In this document: positions 50,285 to 61,828 of the stretch, piece by piece
Layout of the letters: each line of letters begins with the position of its first letter
Numbering within the stretch: the stretch's first letter is position 1
Source: Pseudomonas sp. HAR-UPW-AIA-41
GTDB taxonomy: Bacteria > Pseudomonadota > Gammaproteobacteria > Pseudomonadales > Pseudomonadaceae
Length of the DNA stretch: 64,000 bases
Reading direction: 5' to 3'
NCBI RefSeq assembly: GCF_002304225.1
Contig: NZ_NSLB01000005.1
Span: 62,001 to 126,000, forward strand
The notes under the pieces: generated by a model
Told to the model about the DNA's origin: nothing
Database searches by the model: none
Seen by the model: only the letters and a program-made list of their open reading frames with translations
Program-made: the position numbers and the translations under genes

Positions 50285-50749
50285 TCAGAGTCCGTTCTGG
50301 GCGTCGACAACTGTCTGATACAGACCCTGGCTGTCCTGGGCCTGACGAAGACGATCGCGGATGTCGGCGCGATCAAGCATGCTGGCAATCTGGCGCAGCA
50401 GCTCCAGATGTTCGTCGGTCGCCGCTTCCGGTACCAGCAGGACAAACAGCAGATCGACCGGCGCGCCATCGATGGCGTCGAAATCGACGGCTGTTTCCAG
50501 ATGAAGAACCGCACACAGTGGACTGCTGCAGCCGCTGAGGCGGCAGTGAGGAATGGCGATACCGTTGCCAAACCCGGTTGAGCCGAGTTTTTCGCGGGCT
50601 ATCAGGCTTTCGAAGATATCGTGCGCATCCAGTTCGCCAAGGTCGCGGGCGGCCAGGGTGGCGATCTGTTCGAGTACGCGTTTCTTGCTGCCGCCCGGCA
50701 CGTTCACCAGGGAACGGCCGGGGGTCAGGATGGTCTGCAATTGGATCAT
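50285..50749 (-). CDS. ptsN: Nitrogen-regulatory PTS enzyme IIA (PtsN)
   Basis: Terminal phosphoacceptor of the nitrogen PTS (154 aa), modulating potassium transport, alginate or PHA metabolism and stress responses in Pseudomonas. Phospho-His68 lies in FGNGIAIPHCRL; DGAPVDLLFVLLVPE near 105 is typical. No membrane domains. Only 3 bases separate it from rapZ and 6 from hpf. Confidence 0.96.
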   Translation of the reverse strand: MIQLQTILTPGRSLVNVPGGSKKRVLEQIATLAARDLGELDAHDIFESLIAREKLGSTGFGNGIAIPHCRLSGCSSPLCAVLHLETAVDFDAIDGAPVDLLFVLLVPEAATDEHLELLRQIASMLDRADIRDRLRQAQDSQGLYQTVVDAQNGL

Positions 50750-50755
50750 TGGTTT

Positions 50756-51064
50756 TTAACGGGCACCGGCGCCTTGTTGTCGCTCGACGAGGCGCTCTTT
50801 GTGTTTGATCAGTTGACGATCCAGCTTGTCGGCGAGCAGGTCGATCGCCGCATACATATCGTCGTGTTCAGCGTTGGCGACAATTTCACCGCCAGCGATG
50901 TGCAGGGTGGCTTCGATTTTCTGCTTCAGCTTTTCGACTTCCATGATCACCTGAACGTTGGTGATCTTGTCGAAATGACGCTCCAGTCGGCCAAGCTTTT
51001 CGCCGATGTAGTCACGCAGGGCGTCGGTCACATCCAGTTGGTGTCCACTGATGTTGACTTGCAT
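50756..51064 (-). CDS. hpf: Ribosome hibernation promoting factor (short HPF)
   Basis: Binds the 30S subunit and promotes inactive ribosome dimers in stationary phase (102 aa, short form without the dimerisation tail). MQVNISGHQLDVTDALRDYI start and HDDMYAAIDLLADKLDRQLIKHK near 65-90 are diagnostic. Preceded by GGAG. Directly downstream of rpoN as in other gamma-proteobacteria. Confidence 0.95.
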   Translation of the reverse strand: MQVNISGHQLDVTDALRDYIGEKLGRLERHFDKITNVQVIMEVEKLKQKIEATLHIAGGEIVANAEHDDMYAAIDLLADKLDRQLIKHKERLVERQQGAGAR

Positions 51065-51146
51065 ACCGCTTTCTCCTTGTTTCCCGTGGAAAGTGGCAGG
51101 CTGGAAGGCCTGCCGCCGGAATACGTGTGCGTTGATTGTGCTCGCG

Positions 51147-52637
51147 TCACATCAGCCGTTTGCGTTCGCTCGACGGCGCTATCCCGAGGGATTCGCGGTA
51201 CTTGGCTACGGTGCGACGGGCCACTTGAATGCCCTGTGCTTCCAGTAAACCAGCGATCTTGCTGTCACTCAACGGCTTTTTGGCGTTTTCCGCCGCCACC
51301 AGTTTCTTGATGATGGCGCGGATCGCGGTGGACGAACACTCGCCCCCTTCGGCGGTGCTGACGTGGCTGGAGAAGAAGTACTTCAGCTCGAAAATACCGC
51401 GTGGGGTGTGCATGAATTTCTGTGTGGTGACCCGCGAGATGGTGGATTCATGCATGCCTACCGCTTCGGCGATGTCATGCAGGACCAGAGGCTTCATGGC
51501 CTCTTCGCCATACTCGAGGAAACCGCGTTGATGCTCGACGATCTGGGTGGCCACCTTCATCAGGGTTTCGTTACGGCTCTGCAGGCTCTTGATGAACCAG
51601 CGCGCCTCCTGCAACTGATTGCGCATGAAGGTGTTGTCGGAACTGCTGTCGGCGCGCTTGACCATGCCGGCGTATTGCGGGTTGACCCGCAGGCGGGGCA
51701 TGGCTTCCTGATTCAGCTCGACCAGCCAGCGACCGCTGTCCTTGCGCACGATCACGTCGGGGACCACGTACTCGGGTTCGCTGCTTTCGATCTGCGAACC
51801 CGGGCGGGGGTTGAGACGTTGAATCAGGTCAATGGCAGGCTTCAGCTCTTCCTCTCGCAGCTTCATGCGCCGCATGATCTGACTGTAGTCGCGGCTGCCG
51901 AGAAGGTCGAGGTGGTCGCTGACCAAGCGCTGGGTCTCTTTCAGCCAGGGGGTGCTCGGCGGAAGCTGGCGTAGCTGCAGCAGGAGGCATTCGCGCAGGT
52001 CACGGGCGCCGATGCCGGCGGGCTCGAATTGCTGGATGCGGTGCAGAACGGCCTCGATTTCGTCGAGTTCGATATCCAGCTCAGGGTCGAAGCTCTCCAG
52101 CAGCTCTTCCAGAGTTTCTTCCAGATAACCGTCGTTGTTGATCGCGTCGATCAGTGTCATGGCAATCAGGCGGTCTTTGTCCGACATCGGCGCCAGATTG
52201 AGCTGCCACAGCAGGTGGCTTTGCAGGCTCTCGCCGGCCGAGGTACGGGCTGTGAAGTCCCACTCGTCATCGTCGTTGCTGGGCAGGCTGCTGGCGCTGG
52301 TCTGGTAGATGTCTTCCCAGGCGGTGTCAACGGGCAGCTCGCTGGGAATCTGCTCGGACCACTGGTTCTCATCGGGGAGTTCGGCGTTGGCAGGCGCGTC
52401 CTGGAAGGTGATTTCCTGCGCGGGAGCGCTGGCCAGCTCATCACCGTCAGCCAGTGGGTCGCTGTTGTCGAAGTCGTCGCCGTCTTCCTGGCGCTCCAGC
52501 ATCGGGTTGGCTTCAAGCGCTTCCTGAATTTCCTGCTGGAGGTCCAGGGTGGAGAGCTGGAGGAGTTTGATCGCCTGTTGCAGCTGCGGGGTCATCGTCA
52601 GCTGCTGGCCCATCTTGAGGACTAGCGAAGGTTTCAT
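51147..52637 (-). CDS. rpoN: RNA polymerase sigma-54 factor
   Basis: Alternative sigma factor (496 aa) for nitrogen, motility and pilin genes, needing enhancer-binding activators. Region I is Gln/Leu-rich ([20 protein letters not shown]), the acidic region II spans about 50-110, a core-binding domain follows, then the helix-turn-helix and the invariant RpoN box [10 protein letters not shown] near the C-terminus. Its predicted target, the pilA promoter, lies 50 kb away in this window. Confidence 0.98.
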   Translation of the reverse strand: MKPSLVLKMGQQLTMTPQLQQAIKLLQLSTLDLQQEIQEALEANPMLERQEDGDDFDNSDPLADGDELASAPAQEITFQDAPANAELPDENQWSEQIPSELPVDTAWEDIYQTSASSLPSNDDDEWDFTARTSAGESLQSHLLWQLNLAPMSDKDRLIAMTLIDAINNDGYLEETLEELLESFDPELDIELDEIEAVLHRIQQFEPAGIGARDLRECLLLQLRQLPPSTPWLKETQRLVSDHLDLLGSRDYSQIMRRMKLREEELKPAIDLIQRLNPRPGSQIESSEPEYVVPDVIVRKDSGRWLVELNQEAMPRLRVNPQYAGMVKRADSSSDNTFMRNQLQEARWFIKSLQSRNETLMKVATQIVEHQRGFLEYGEEAMKPLVLHDIAEAVGMHESTISRVTTQKFMHTPRGIFELKYFFSSHVSTAEGGECSSTAIRAIIKKLVAAENAKKPLSDSKIAGLLEAQGIQVARRTVAKYRESLGIAPSSERKRLM

Positions 52638-52784
52638 GGCAGGAAGCTTTGCACCTTATCTGCTGGCGCTGTTGCGCCACCCACTACAGGACGCCGAGGC
52701 GCCGCCAATAAGCAAATTATATGCCTGATCTCGGCGGCTTTGCCTAGGCTTGACAACGTCCTTGTCGTGAAAAAGTGCCAGAGG

Positions 52785-53510
52785 CTACAGGCGGAATTCG
52801 TGACCCAGATAGACATCCTTGACCAGTTGGTTGGCAAGGATGGTTTCGGCATCGCCTTCGGCAATCAACTGGCCGTCATTCACAATGTAGGCGATTTCGC
52901 AGATGTCCAGCGTTTCGCGCACGTTGTGGTCGGTGATCAGTACGCCAATGCCCTTGGCCTTGAGGTGATGGATAATCTGCTTGATGTCGCCGACCGAGAT
53001 CGGGTCGACACCGGCGAAGGGTTCGTCCAGCAGGATGAATTTCGGGTTGGTGGCCAGCGCACGGGCTATTTCCACGCGGCGGCGCTCGCCGCCAGACAGA
53101 CTCATGCCCAGATTGTCGCGGATGTGGCTGATGTGAAATTCCTGCAGCAGGCCTTCCAGTGCCTGTAGGCGGCCGGCGCGGTCAAGGTCGTTGCGGGTCT
53201 CGAGAATGGCCATGATGTTGTCGGCCACCGACAGCTTGCGGAAGATCGAGGCTTCCTGTGGCAGGTAGCCGATGCCAGCACGGGCGCGGCCATGCATGGG
53301 CTGATGACTGAGATCGTTGTCGTCGATGCGCACACGGCCCTGATCGGCCTGTACCAGACCGACGATCATGTAGAAGCAGGTGGTCTTGCCGGCGCCGTTC
53401 GGGCCTAGCAGGCCGACGATCTGCCCGCTGTCGATGCTCAGGCTGACATCACGAACCACCTGTCGGCCTTTGTAGCTTTTGGCCAGGTGCTGGGCTTTCA
53501 GGGTGGCCAT
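52785..53510 (-). CDS. lptB: LPS export ABC transporter ATPase LptB
   Basis: ATPase (241 aa) of LptB2FGC, powering extraction of LPS from the inner membrane. Walker [12 protein letters not shown] near residue 36, Q-loop [10 protein letters not shown], signature [15 protein letters not shown] near 140, Walker [14 protein letters not shown], and switch His in TDHNVRETL. Shares one base with the lptA stop (TGATG). A 147-bp gap separates it from rpoN. Confidence 0.97.
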   Translation of the reverse strand: MATLKAQHLAKSYKGRQVVRDVSLSIDSGQIVGLLGPNGAGKTTCFYMIVGLVQADQGRVRIDDNDLSHQPMHGRARAGIGYLPQEASIFRKLSVADNIMAILETRNDLDRAGRLQALEGLLQEFHISHIRDNLGMSLSGGERRRVEIARALATNPKFILLDEPFAGVDPISVGDIKQIIHHLKAKGIGVLITDHNVRETLDICEIAYIVNDGQLIAEGDAETILANQLVKDVYLGHEFRL

Positions 53511-54049
53511 CAGGGTGCTGCCTGCTCGGTTTTCTTCTTCGGCTGGATGATCATGTCGATCCGTGGTCGCGGCGTGGAGACCTGTGCGCCGGTGGCGCGG
53601 CCGGCATTCACGATCTGGCGCTGGGTGTCATAGACGATCTTCTCGCCTTCGAAGGTGTTGCCTTCCTGGATCACCTTGGCCTGATCGATCAGCACGATGC
53701 GCTCATTGCTGGCGTAGTACTGGATGGTCAGACCGTAGGCCTTGACGATCTGCTTGTCGGCCGAGGGTTGCTGTTCGTAGTAGGCGGGCTTGCCAACCGC
53801 GGTGAAAACTTCCAGATCGCCTGCCTTGTTTTGCGTCAGGGTCACGGTGTCGCCGGTGATTTTCAGGCTGCCCTGAGTGATAACCACAGAACCGCGATAA
53901 ACGGCTACGCCTTGCTTGTCATCGAGTTCGGCGCTGTCGGCCTGCACGCGAATAGGCTGATCGCGGTCGCTGGGCAGAGCCCAGCTGGTGGAGCTGGCAG
54001 CGGCCAGTCCGAGGCTGATCAGAAGGGGGAGGGGGTTAACGAACCTCAT
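53510..54049 (-). CDS. lptA: LPS transport periplasmic protein LptA
   Basis: Periplasmic beta-jellyroll bridge subunit (179 aa) carrying LPS from LptC to LptD. Signal peptide [20 protein letters not shown] ending before LPSDRDQPI; OstA core with [19 protein letters not shown] and [15 protein letters not shown] repeats. Overlaps the end of lptC by 14 bases and lptB by one. Confidence 0.95.
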   Translation of the reverse strand: MRFVNPLPLLISLGLAAASSTSWALPSDRDQPIRVQADSAELDDKQGVAVYRGSVVITQGSLKITGDTVTLTQNKAGDLEVFTAVGKPAYYEQQPSADKQIVKAYGLTIQYYASNERIVLIDQAKVIQEGNTFEGEKIVYDTQRQIVNAGRATGAQVSTPRPRIDMIIQPKKKTEQAAP

Positions 54050-54608
54050 GCAGGCCTCTCACGTTGGACAGCAGGAGCATCCTGCCGTCTTGCAGATACG
54101 CTTTCATTCCCTTGGCGGTGGTAACACCGTCGGCCGTCGCAATTCTAACGGCTTGTGCCGTCTGCGCATATTCCTGCTCGGGGAATACGGTCATGCGACT
54201 GGTGGTAATCACGGTCGGGCGGTTTTTGGCGTCAGTACGGGCAATGCGCACTTCGTCGATCAGTTCGACTTCCTTGCCGCCGGGGGCGACTTCGCCGCTC
54301 AGGCTTTGCACATGCCAGGGGTAGGGGGTGCCACGAAACAGTTGCAGATCAGGCTGCTGGAGCAGGGTGACATCACGAGTCTTCAGGTGCTCAAGGCGCT
54401 TGGCCGTCATCTCGTAGCGCAGCTTTCCGTCTTCCTGATACTGGATGCTATAGGCATTTTCGACAAAGAAATCGATGTCTTGTGCTGTCTGGGTGTTGTT
54501 TTCCGGTGCCTGCATGAAGCTGTCCGGGCGGATATTCCAGTATCCGACGGCAATCAGCAGCAGGGCTGGAGCAGCAAAGATCAGCAGGAGGCGGAGAGGG
54601 CGTGGCAT
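54036..54608 (-). CDS. lptC: LPS export membrane-anchored subunit LptC
   Basis: Bitopic protein (190 aa) with an N-terminal TM helix (LRLLLIFAAPALLLIAVGYW) and a periplasmic jellyroll (YSIQYQEDGKLRYEMTAKRLEH; PWHVQSLSGEVAPGGKEVEL) that receives LPS from LptFG. Lies 8 bases downstream of kdsC. Confidence 0.94.
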   Translation of the reverse strand: MPRPLRLLLIFAAPALLLIAVGYWNIRPDSFMQAPENNTQTAQDIDFFVENAYSIQYQEDGKLRYEMTAKRLEHLKTRDVTLLQQPDLQLFRGTPYPWHVQSLSGEVAPGGKEVELIDEVRIARTDAKNRPTVITTSRMTVFPEQEYAQTAQAVRIATADGVTTAKGMKAYLQDGRMLLLSNVRGLHEVR

Positions 54609-54616
54609 GCTGTTTC

Positions 54617-55141
54617 CTACAGGTAGGCGGCTTGCGCGGCGTCCAGGTTGCCCTGGGCGCGCAGGATCAGTTCGCAGAACTCGCGTGCCGCGCCCTCGCC
54701 GCCGCGGGCCTGGGTGACGCCATGGGCATGCTGACGCACGAAGCCGTCGGCGCTGGCGACAGCCATTCCCAGACCGACCCGGCGGATTACCGGCAGGTCG
54801 GGCAGGTCATCGCCGAGGTAGGCGACCTGTTCATAGTTCAGACCAAGTTCGGCCAGCAGGCCATCTAGGACCACCAGTTTGTCTTCGCGGCCCTGGAACA
54901 GGTGTTGGATGCCAAGATTCTGGGCGCGCCGCTCTACCACCGGGGTTTTGCGTCCGCTGATGATGGCGGTCTGCACACCGGAGGCAATCAGCATCTTGAT
55001 GCCGTGGCCGTCGAGGGTGTTGAACGTCTTGAATTCACTGCCGTCTGGGAGGAAATACAGGCGGCCATCGGTCAGCACGCCGTCGACGTCGAAGATGGCC
55101 AGTTTGACGGCGCGGGCGCGCTGCAGCAGTTCGTTGCTCAT
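54617..55141 (-). CDS. kdsC: 3-deoxy-D-manno-octulosonate 8-phosphate phosphatase
   Basis: HAD-type tetrameric phosphatase (174 aa) making Kdo from Kdo-8-P for LPS inner core. Nucleophile Asp18 and general acid Asp20 in IFDVDGVLTDG, then HGIKMLIASGVQTAIISGRK near 50 and YLGDDLPDLPVI near 113. Shares one base with the kdsD stop. Confidence 0.97.
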   Translation of the reverse strand: MSNELLQRARAVKLAIFDVDGVLTDGRLYFLPDGSEFKTFNTLDGHGIKMLIASGVQTAIISGRKTPVVERRAQNLGIQHLFQGREDKLVVLDGLLAELGLNYEQVAYLGDDLPDLPVIRRVGLGMAVASADGFVRQHAHGVTQARGGEGAAREFCELILRAQGNLDAAQAAYL

Positions 55142-56124
55142 CAGAGGACTCCGGCGCGCAGCAGGTCGTGCATGTTCAGGGCGCCCACCGGGCGATCCTC
55201 GCGGTCGACCACGACCAGTGCATTGATCTTGTGGTCTTCCATGATTTTCAGTGCTTCGGCAGCCAGCATGTCCGGGCGGGCGGTCTTGCCATGCACGGTC
55301 ATGACGTCGTCGATCAGGCAGTTATGGATATCCAGTCCCTTGTCCAGGGTGCGGCGCAGGTCTCCGTCGGTGAAGATGCCGGCCAAACGGCCATCGTTCT
55401 CTTCGATAACGGTCATGCCCAGCCCCTTGCGGGTCATTTCCAGCAGCGCTTCGCGCAGGCTGGTGCCGCGTTTGATCAGTGGCAGGCGCTCGCCGGCGTG
55501 CATGATGTTTTCTACTTTCAGCAGAAGGCGTCGACCGAGGGCGCCACCCGGGTGGGAGAAGGCGAAGTCTTCGGCGGTAAAACCGCGCGCCTCCAGCAGG
55601 GCGATGGCCAGGGCGTCGCCGAGCACCAGGCTGGCCGTGGTGGACGAGGTCGGCGCCAGATTCAGCGGGCAGGCTTCCTGCTCGACGCGGGCGTCGAGGT
55701 TGACTTCGGCGGCCTGGGCTAGTGGGGAGGCGGGGTTGCCCGTCATGCTGATCAGTGCAATGCCAAGGCGTTTGATCAGTGGCAGCAGGGTAACGATTTC
55801 AGCGGTGCTGCCGGAATTGGACAGAGCCAGGATCACATCGTCGCGGGTGATCATGCCCATGTCGCCATGGCTGGCTTCGGCCGGGTGGACGAAAAACGCC
55901 GGTGTCCCGGTGCTGGCCAGAGTGGCCGCAATCTTGTTGCCGATATGCCCGGATTTGCCCATGCCGACCACCACCACGCGGCCGCGGCTGTTGAGGATCA
56001 GCTGGCAGGCTTTCTCGAAGTCGCCATCAATGCGCTGCAGCAGGGCCTCGATGGCCTGCAGCTCAAGGCGGATGGTGCGCTCGGCGGATTGTTTCAGGTC
56101 GGCGGGCTGGCCCATGGTGCTCAT
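55141..56124 (-). CDS. kdsD: D-arabinose-5-phosphate isomerase
   Basis: Isomerises ribulose-5-P to arabinose-5-P, the first Kdo-specific step (327 aa). SIS domain (VVVVGMGKSGHIGNKIAATLASTGTPAFFVHPAEA near 50; ALSNSGST near 108) and two CBS domains from about residue 205 on (GTSLREALLEMTRKGLGM; DVMTVHGKTARPDMLAAEAL). ATG 56124 is used; ATG 56115 (MGQPADL) is also possible. First gene of the kdsD-ptsO run. Confidence 0.96.
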   Translation of the reverse strand: MSTMGQPADLKQSAERTIRLELQAIEALLQRIDGDFEKACQLILNSRGRVVVVGMGKSGHIGNKIAATLASTGTPAFFVHPAEASHGDMGMITRDDVILALSNSGSTAEIVTLLPLIKRLGIALISMTGNPASPLAQAAEVNLDARVEQEACPLNLAPTSSTTASLVLGDALAIALLEARGFTAEDFAFSHPGGALGRRLLLKVENIMHAGERLPLIKRGTSLREALLEMTRKGLGMTVIEENDGRLAGIFTDGDLRRTLDKGLDIHNCLIDDVMTVHGKTARPDMLAAEALKIMEDHKINALVVVDREDRPVGALNMHDLLRAGVL

Positions 56125-56145
56125 GACTGATCAGGTAAAACGCCG

Positions 56146-56228
56146 AGTATACCGTCTTCGGGGGAAGTGCTCACCTGTCAGCAGTTGTCGCAGTTGCCTT
56201 GGGCAGTGCCTGGTGGCGATGGTATATT
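56146..56228. promoter_or_regulatory. Divergent promoter region of kdsD and mlaF
   Basis: Plus strand: TTGGGC (56199-56204), 18-bp spacer, TATATT (56223-56228) forms a plausible sigma-70 promoter about 85 bases before mlaF. Minus strand: TATACT (56151-56146) is a good -10 for kdsD, with only a weak -35 (TGAGCA-like). Confidence 0.45.
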
Positions 56229-56315
56229 GCGCCGCTTATTGCTGCCCGTGCCTAACGGGTGCCTTGCTGCAAGGTGCTGGCGTCAACGAGGGAGGACGGT
56301 ATGCAAGGAGAACAG

Positions 56316-57131
56316 ATGAGTGCCGGTAACGACAACGCGGTCGAACTGAAGGGCGTCACCTTCAGGCGTGGCGAGCGCAATATTTTCGATAACGTGGATA
56401 TCGTCATTCCGCGCGGCAAGGTCACCGGCATCATGGGGCCCTCCGGTTGTGGCAAGACCACGCTGCTGAGGCTGATTGCTGCCCAGCTCAAGCCCGCGTC
56501 GGGCGAAGTGTGGGTCAATGGCCGCAATCTGCCTCAGCTGTCGCGCAGTGAGCTGTTTGACATGCGCAAGCAGTTTGGCGTGCTGTTTCAGAGCGGCGCC
56601 CTGTTTACTGATCTCGATGTGTTCGAGAACGTTGCCTTCCCTTTGCGCGTGCACACTGCGCTGCCGGAAGAAATGATTCGCGACATTGTCCTGATGAAGC
56701 TGCAGGCCGTTGGCCTGCGTGGCGCCGTCGAGCTGATGCCTGATGAGCTGTCCGGTGGCATGAAACGCCGCGTTGCGCTGGCGCGAGCCATTGCTCTGGA
56801 TCCGCAGATTCTGATGTATGACGAGCCCTTCGTTGGTCAGGACCCGATCGCTATGGGTGTGCTGGTGCGTCTGATTCGCCTGCTCAACGATGCGCTGGGG
56901 ATTACCAGTATCGTGGTTTCCCATGATCTGGCGGAAACCGCCAGCATCGCCGATTACCTGTATGTCGTAGGAGATTCCCAGGTGCTGGGTCACGGCACCC
57001 CGGATGAATTGATGAACTCCGCTAATCCCCGTATCCGCCAGTTTATGCAGGGTATTCCGGATGGCCCGGTGCCTTTCCATTTCCCGGCGCCGGACTACCG
57101 CGAGCAGTTGCTCGGAGGTAGCGATGCGTAA
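56316..57131 (+). CDS. mlaF: Phospholipid transport ATPase MlaF (Ttg2A)
   Basis: ATPase of the MlaFEDB transporter that keeps outer-membrane lipid asymmetry (271 aa). Walker [12 protein letters not shown] near residue 40, signature [15 protein letters not shown] near 142, Walker [14 protein letters not shown] and switch SHDL. ATG 56316 with AAGGAG five bases upstream matches family N-termini (MSxxNxAVELKGV); an in-frame ATG 56301 also has a strong ribosome site (GGGAGG), so two starts are possible. Confidence 0.96.
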   Translation: MSAGNDNAVELKGVTFRRGERNIFDNVDIVIPRGKVTGIMGPSGCGKTTLLRLIAAQLKPASGEVWVNGRNLPQLSRSELFDMRKQFGVLFQSGALFTDLDVFENVAFPLRVHTALPEEMIRDIVLMKLQAVGLRGAVELMPDELSGGMKRRVALARAIALDPQILMYDEPFVGQDPIAMGVLVRLIRLLNDALGITSIVVSHDLAETASIADYLYVVGDSQVLGHGTPDELMNSANPRIRQFMQGIPDGPVPFHFPAPDYREQLLGGSDA

Positions 57132-57921
57132 GCGCTCGTTGCTGGAACAGGTTCGTTTGCTGGGCGCCAGTGGTCTGGCTCTGGTCGGAGCGCTCGGGCG
57201 TTCGACGATCTTTCTCGTACATGCCCTGGGCGGGCGCAGTGGTACGCGCAACGGTTTCCAGTTGCTGATCAAGCAGCTGTTTGCCGTTGGTGTGCTGTCG
57301 CTGCCGATTATCGTGGTGTCCGGCCTTTTCATCGGCATGGTGCTGGCCCTGCAGGGCTACAACATTCTGGTCGACTACGGTTCCGAGCAGGCAGTGGGGC
57401 AGATGGTTGCCCTGACTCTGCTGCGCGAGTTGGGGCCGGTTGTGACTGGTTTGCTGTTTGCCGGTCGTGCCGGCTCGGCGCTGACGGCCGAGATTGGCAA
57501 CATGAAGTCCACTGAGCAGATTTCCTCGCTGGAAATGATCGGTGTCGACCCGCTCAAGTACATTATCGCGCCACGCCTGTGGGCCGGTTTCATCTCCATG
57601 CCGCTGCTGGCTGCAATCTTCAGTGTGGTTGGCATCTGGGGTGGCGCGATGGTCGCGGTGGACTGGCTGGGCGTATATGACGGCTCGTTCTGGGCGAACA
57701 TGCAGAACAGCGTCGAGTTCTACGAGGATGTCCTCAATGGCGTGATCAAGAGCGTGGTGTTTGCCTTCGTGGTGACCTGGATTGCGGTATTCCAGGGCTT
57801 CGACTGCGAGCCCACCTCGGAAGGTATCAGCCATGCCACTACCCGGACCGTGGTCTATGCCTCGCTGGCAGTGCTGGGTCTGGACTTCATTCTGACTGCC
57901 CTGATGTTTGGAGATTTCTGA
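57124..57921 (+). CDS. mlaE: Phospholipid transport permease MlaE (Ttg2B)
   Basis: Inner-membrane permease (265 aa) with an N-terminal amphipathic interface helix and five or six TM helices. Conserved [14 protein letters not shown] near residue 64, [24 protein letters not shown] near 103, and [16 protein letters not shown] 57124 overlaps the end of mlaF by 8 bases; the stop shares one base with mlaD. Confidence 0.97.
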   Translation: MRKRSLLEQVRLLGASGLALVGALGRSTIFLVHALGGRSGTRNGFQLLIKQLFAVGVLSLPIIVVSGLFIGMVLALQGYNILVDYGSEQAVGQMVALTLLRELGPVVTGLLFAGRAGSALTAEIGNMKSTEQISSLEMIGVDPLKYIIAPRLWAGFISMPLLAAIFSVVGIWGGAMVAVDWLGVYDGSFWANMQNSVEFYEDVLNGVIKSVVFAFVVTWIAVFQGFDCEPTSEGISHATTRTVVYASLAVLGLDFILTALMFGDF

Positions 57922-58391
57922 TGCAAATCCGCACCCTGGAGATTGGTGTCGGCCTGTTCCTGCTGGCCGGACTGCTGGCTCTGCTGCTGCTGGCCCTGCG
58001 GGTCAGTGGTCTGTCGGTATCCAGTGCCGGTGAGACCTACAAGGTCTACGCCAACTTCGACAATATTGCCGGTCTGACCGTGCGCGCCAAGGTCACCATG
58101 GCCGGTGTGACCATCGGCAAGGTCTCGGCGATTGATCTGGATCGCGACAGCTACACCGGTCGGGTCACCATGGATATCGAGAAGCAGGTCAACAACCTGC
58201 CGATCGACTCGACGGCATCGATCCTGACTGCTGGCCTGCTGGGTGAGAAGTACATCGGCATCAGCGTGGGTGGCGAGGAGGAGGTGCTGGCTGACGGCGG
58301 GCAGATTTCCGATACCCAGTCGGCGCTGGTGCTGGAAGACCTGATCGGCAAGTTCCTGCTGAACTCGGTCAATAAAGAAGAAAGCAAGTGA
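57921..58391 (+). CDS. mlaD: MCE-domain phospholipid-binding protein MlaD (Ttg2C)
   Basis: Membrane-anchored hexameric MCE protein (156 aa). TM helix at residues 7-28, then the MCE domain (YKVYANFDNIAGLTVRAKVTMAGVTIGKV; ILTAGLLGEKYIGI). Carries lipid between MlaE and the periplasmic MlaC. Shares one base with mlaE. Confidence 0.96.
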   Translation: MQIRTLEIGVGLFLLAGLLALLLLALRVSGLSVSSAGETYKVYANFDNIAGLTVRAKVTMAGVTIGKVSAIDLDRDSYTGRVTMDIEKQVNNLPIDSTASILTAGLLGEKYIGISVGGEEEVLADGGQISDTQSALVLEDLIGKFLLNSVNKEESK

Positions 58392-58402
58392 GGTATTTTT
58401 TC

Positions 58403-59041
58403 ATGTTGAAGACATTGCGTCGTAGTCTGCTGGCGCTGCTGGCCGTATTCCCGCTGATGGCGGTGGCCATGCCCAGTGCCCAGCAGGTGGTGCAGCAGAC
58501 TACCGACAGCCTGCTGGCTGACCTCAAGGCCAACAAGGCGGGTTACAAGAGCAATCCGCAGGCGTTCTACGATTCGCTGGAGCGTATTCTTGGTCCGGTG
58601 GTGGACTCCGAGGGCATTGCCAAGGGCGTGATGACCGTCAAATTCACCCGCAAGGCCACGCCTGAGCAGATCAAGCGTTTCGAGCAGGAGTTCAAACGCA
58701 GCCTCATGCAGTTCTATGGCAATGCGCTGCTAGAATATGACAATCAGACCATTCGCGTGCTGCCGGCCGCCGGCAAGGTTGATCCGGCGCGTACCAGCAT
58801 CAACATGGAAATCGTTGATCAGAAGGGTGTGGTTTACCCGATCTCCTACACCATGGTCAGTCAGGCCGATGGCTGGAAAATGCGCAACGTAATCATCAAT
58901 GGCATCAATATCGGCAAGCTGTTCCGTGACCAGTTTGCCGACAGCATGCAGCGCAATGGCAATGATCTGGAAAAGACCATCGCCGGTTGGGCTGACGTGG
59001 TTGCCAAGGCCAAGCAGACCGCTCAGGCCGACGCGCAATGA
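58403..59041 (+). CDS. mlaC: Periplasmic phospholipid shuttle MlaC (Ttg2D)
   Basis: Soluble periplasmic lipid carrier (212 aa). Signal peptide MLKTLRRSLLALLAVFPLMAVAMPS; mature family segments QALNAL-like helix region near 60 (FYDSLERILGPVVDSEGIAKGVM), FKRSLMQFYGNALLEY and DGWKMRNVIINGINIG near 160. ATG 58403 gives a proper signal peptide; the frame also has a GTG at 58388 overlapping the mlaD stop. Confidence 0.95.
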   Translation: MLKTLRRSLLALLAVFPLMAVAMPSAQQVVQQTTDSLLADLKANKAGYKSNPQAFYDSLERILGPVVDSEGIAKGVMTVKFTRKATPEQIKRFEQEFKRSLMQFYGNALLEYDNQTIRVLPAAGKVDPARTSINMEIVDQKGVVYPISYTMVSQADGWKMRNVIINGINIGKLFRDQFADSMQRNGNDLEKTIAGWADVVAKAKQTAQADAQ

Positions 59042-59343
59042 GCGAGGCGAGCCTGACGCTGTCTGCCGATGGCGTTCTGAGCCTGGTCGGAGTGCTGGAC
59101 TATCGCAGTGCTCCGGCTTTGCGCGAGCAGGGGCGGAAGCAGATATCCGGTTGCGTGCAGTCTGGTCTGCTGCTCGACTGCGCCGGTGTGAGCAAGTCGT
59201 CGAGCGTCGGATTGGCTCTGGTGCTGGCTTTCATGCGTGATGCCCGGGGCGTCGGCAAGCAGCTGGCGCTGCGCAATCTGCCCGAAGACATGCGCGAGAT
59301 CGCTCAGGTCTCCGGTCTGGGTGATCTGCTGCTGCAGGCCTGA
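59038..59343 (+). CDS. mlaB: STAS-domain protein MlaB
   Basis: Cytoplasmic STAS regulator (101 aa) that binds MlaF and supports transporter assembly. GVLDYRSAPALREQG near residue 17, and the conserved serine turn DCAGVSKSSSVGLALVLAFM near 45-65. Overlaps mlaC by four bases (ATGA). Last gene of mlaFEDCB. Confidence 0.94.
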   Translation: MSEASLTLSADGVLSLVGVLDYRSAPALREQGRKQISGCVQSGLLLDCAGVSKSSSVGLALVLAFMRDARGVGKQLALRNLPEDMREIAQVSGLGDLLLQA

Positions 59344-59354
59344 TGGCGGCATAG

Positions 59355-59404
59355 CCCTCCGTCAGCGAACACCTGTGCAGGGTTCGCAGAGCGGGGGGTT
59401 TTTT
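59355..59404 (+). terminator. Terminator after mlaB
   Basis: Outer arms CCCTCCG (59355-59361) and CGGGGGG (59392-59398) enclose a hairpin GCGAAC/GTTCGC with inner CCT/AGG and loop GTGC; a T6 run follows. Confidence 0.8.
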
Positions 59405-59470
59405 GTATGATGGCCGGCTCGCGAGCGCTTGCTCGCACTTGAATTCCCGTTCGCCATTGTGAGGTTGAGC

Positions 59471-60998
<1,528 letters not shown>

Positions 60999-61026
60999 GG
61001 TCAGGCTGCGTAACCTGCTGTCTGCC

Positions 61027-61048
61027 CGCCAGCCCGAGAGGGCTGGCG
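61027..61048 (+). terminator. Stem-loop between murA and hisG
   Basis: CGCCAGCCC and GGGCTGGCG form a perfect 9-bp stem around GAGA. Only weak T content follows, so it may reduce rather than stop read-through into hisG. Confidence 0.55.
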
Positions 61049-61070
61049 CCTGTTCTAAGGAAATTGCGTC

Positions 61071-61706
61071 ATGCTGACCATTGCCCTGTCCAAAGGCCGT
61101 ATCCTCGATGACACCCTGCCGCTGCTCGCGGCGGCCGGTATCGTGCCGACCGAGAATCCGGACAAGAGCCGCAAGCTGATCATCCCCACCACTCAGGAAG
61201 ATGTACGTCTGCTGATCGTGCGTGCCACTGACGTGCCGACCTACGTCGAGCATGGCGCCGCCGACCTGGGTGTGGCCGGCAAGGATGTCCTGATGGAGTA
61301 CGGTGGTCAGGGACTGTATGAGCCGCTGGACCTGAAGATTGCCAACTGCAAGCTGATGACTGCGGGCAAGGTTGGTGCGCCGGAGCCCAAGGGCCGTCTG
61401 CGTGTGGCCACCAAGTTCGTCAATGTGGCCAAGGCGTTCTATGCCCAGCAGGGGCGTCAGGTCGACATCATCAAGTTGTACGGTTCCATGGAGCTGGCGC
61501 CGCTGGTCGGCCTGGCCGACAAGATCATCGATGTGGTCGACACCGGCAACACCCTGCGCGCCAATGGTCTGGAACCGCAGGAAATGATCGCTACCATCAG
61601 TTCGCGCCTGATCGTCAACAAGGCCTCCATGAAGATGCAACATGCCCGCATCCAGGCTCTGATCGAGACCTTGCGCGAAGCCGTTGAGGCGCATCAGCAC
61701 GCCTGA
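61071..61706 (+). CDS. hisG: ATP phosphoribosyltransferase, short form
   Basis: First step of histidine synthesis (211 aa). Short HisG-S type: lacks the C-terminal regulatory domain and should work with HisZ encoded elsewhere. [17 protein letters not shown] start, [19 protein letters not shown] near 52, and the PRPP loop [16 protein letters not shown] near 152. Upstream AAGGAAATTGCGTC supports ATG 61071. Confidence 0.97.
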   Translation: MLTIALSKGRILDDTLPLLAAAGIVPTENPDKSRKLIIPTTQEDVRLLIVRATDVPTYVEHGAADLGVAGKDVLMEYGGQGLYEPLDLKIANCKLMTAGKVGAPEPKGRLRVATKFVNVAKAFYAQQGRQVDIIKLYGSMELAPLVGLADKIIDVVDTGNTLRANGLEPQEMIATISSRLIVNKASMKMQHARIQALIETLREAVEAHQHA

Positions 61707-61828
61707 TTGAGTCCGCGACAACAGGTCGCGGAAGCCTATCCGCGTCATAGCCAGAATTGTCAGGTGTCCGCGCGGTCCGGCTGTTAGTCTACGGACACCT
61801 GAGCAATCGCCAAATCAAGAGGCCCGCT

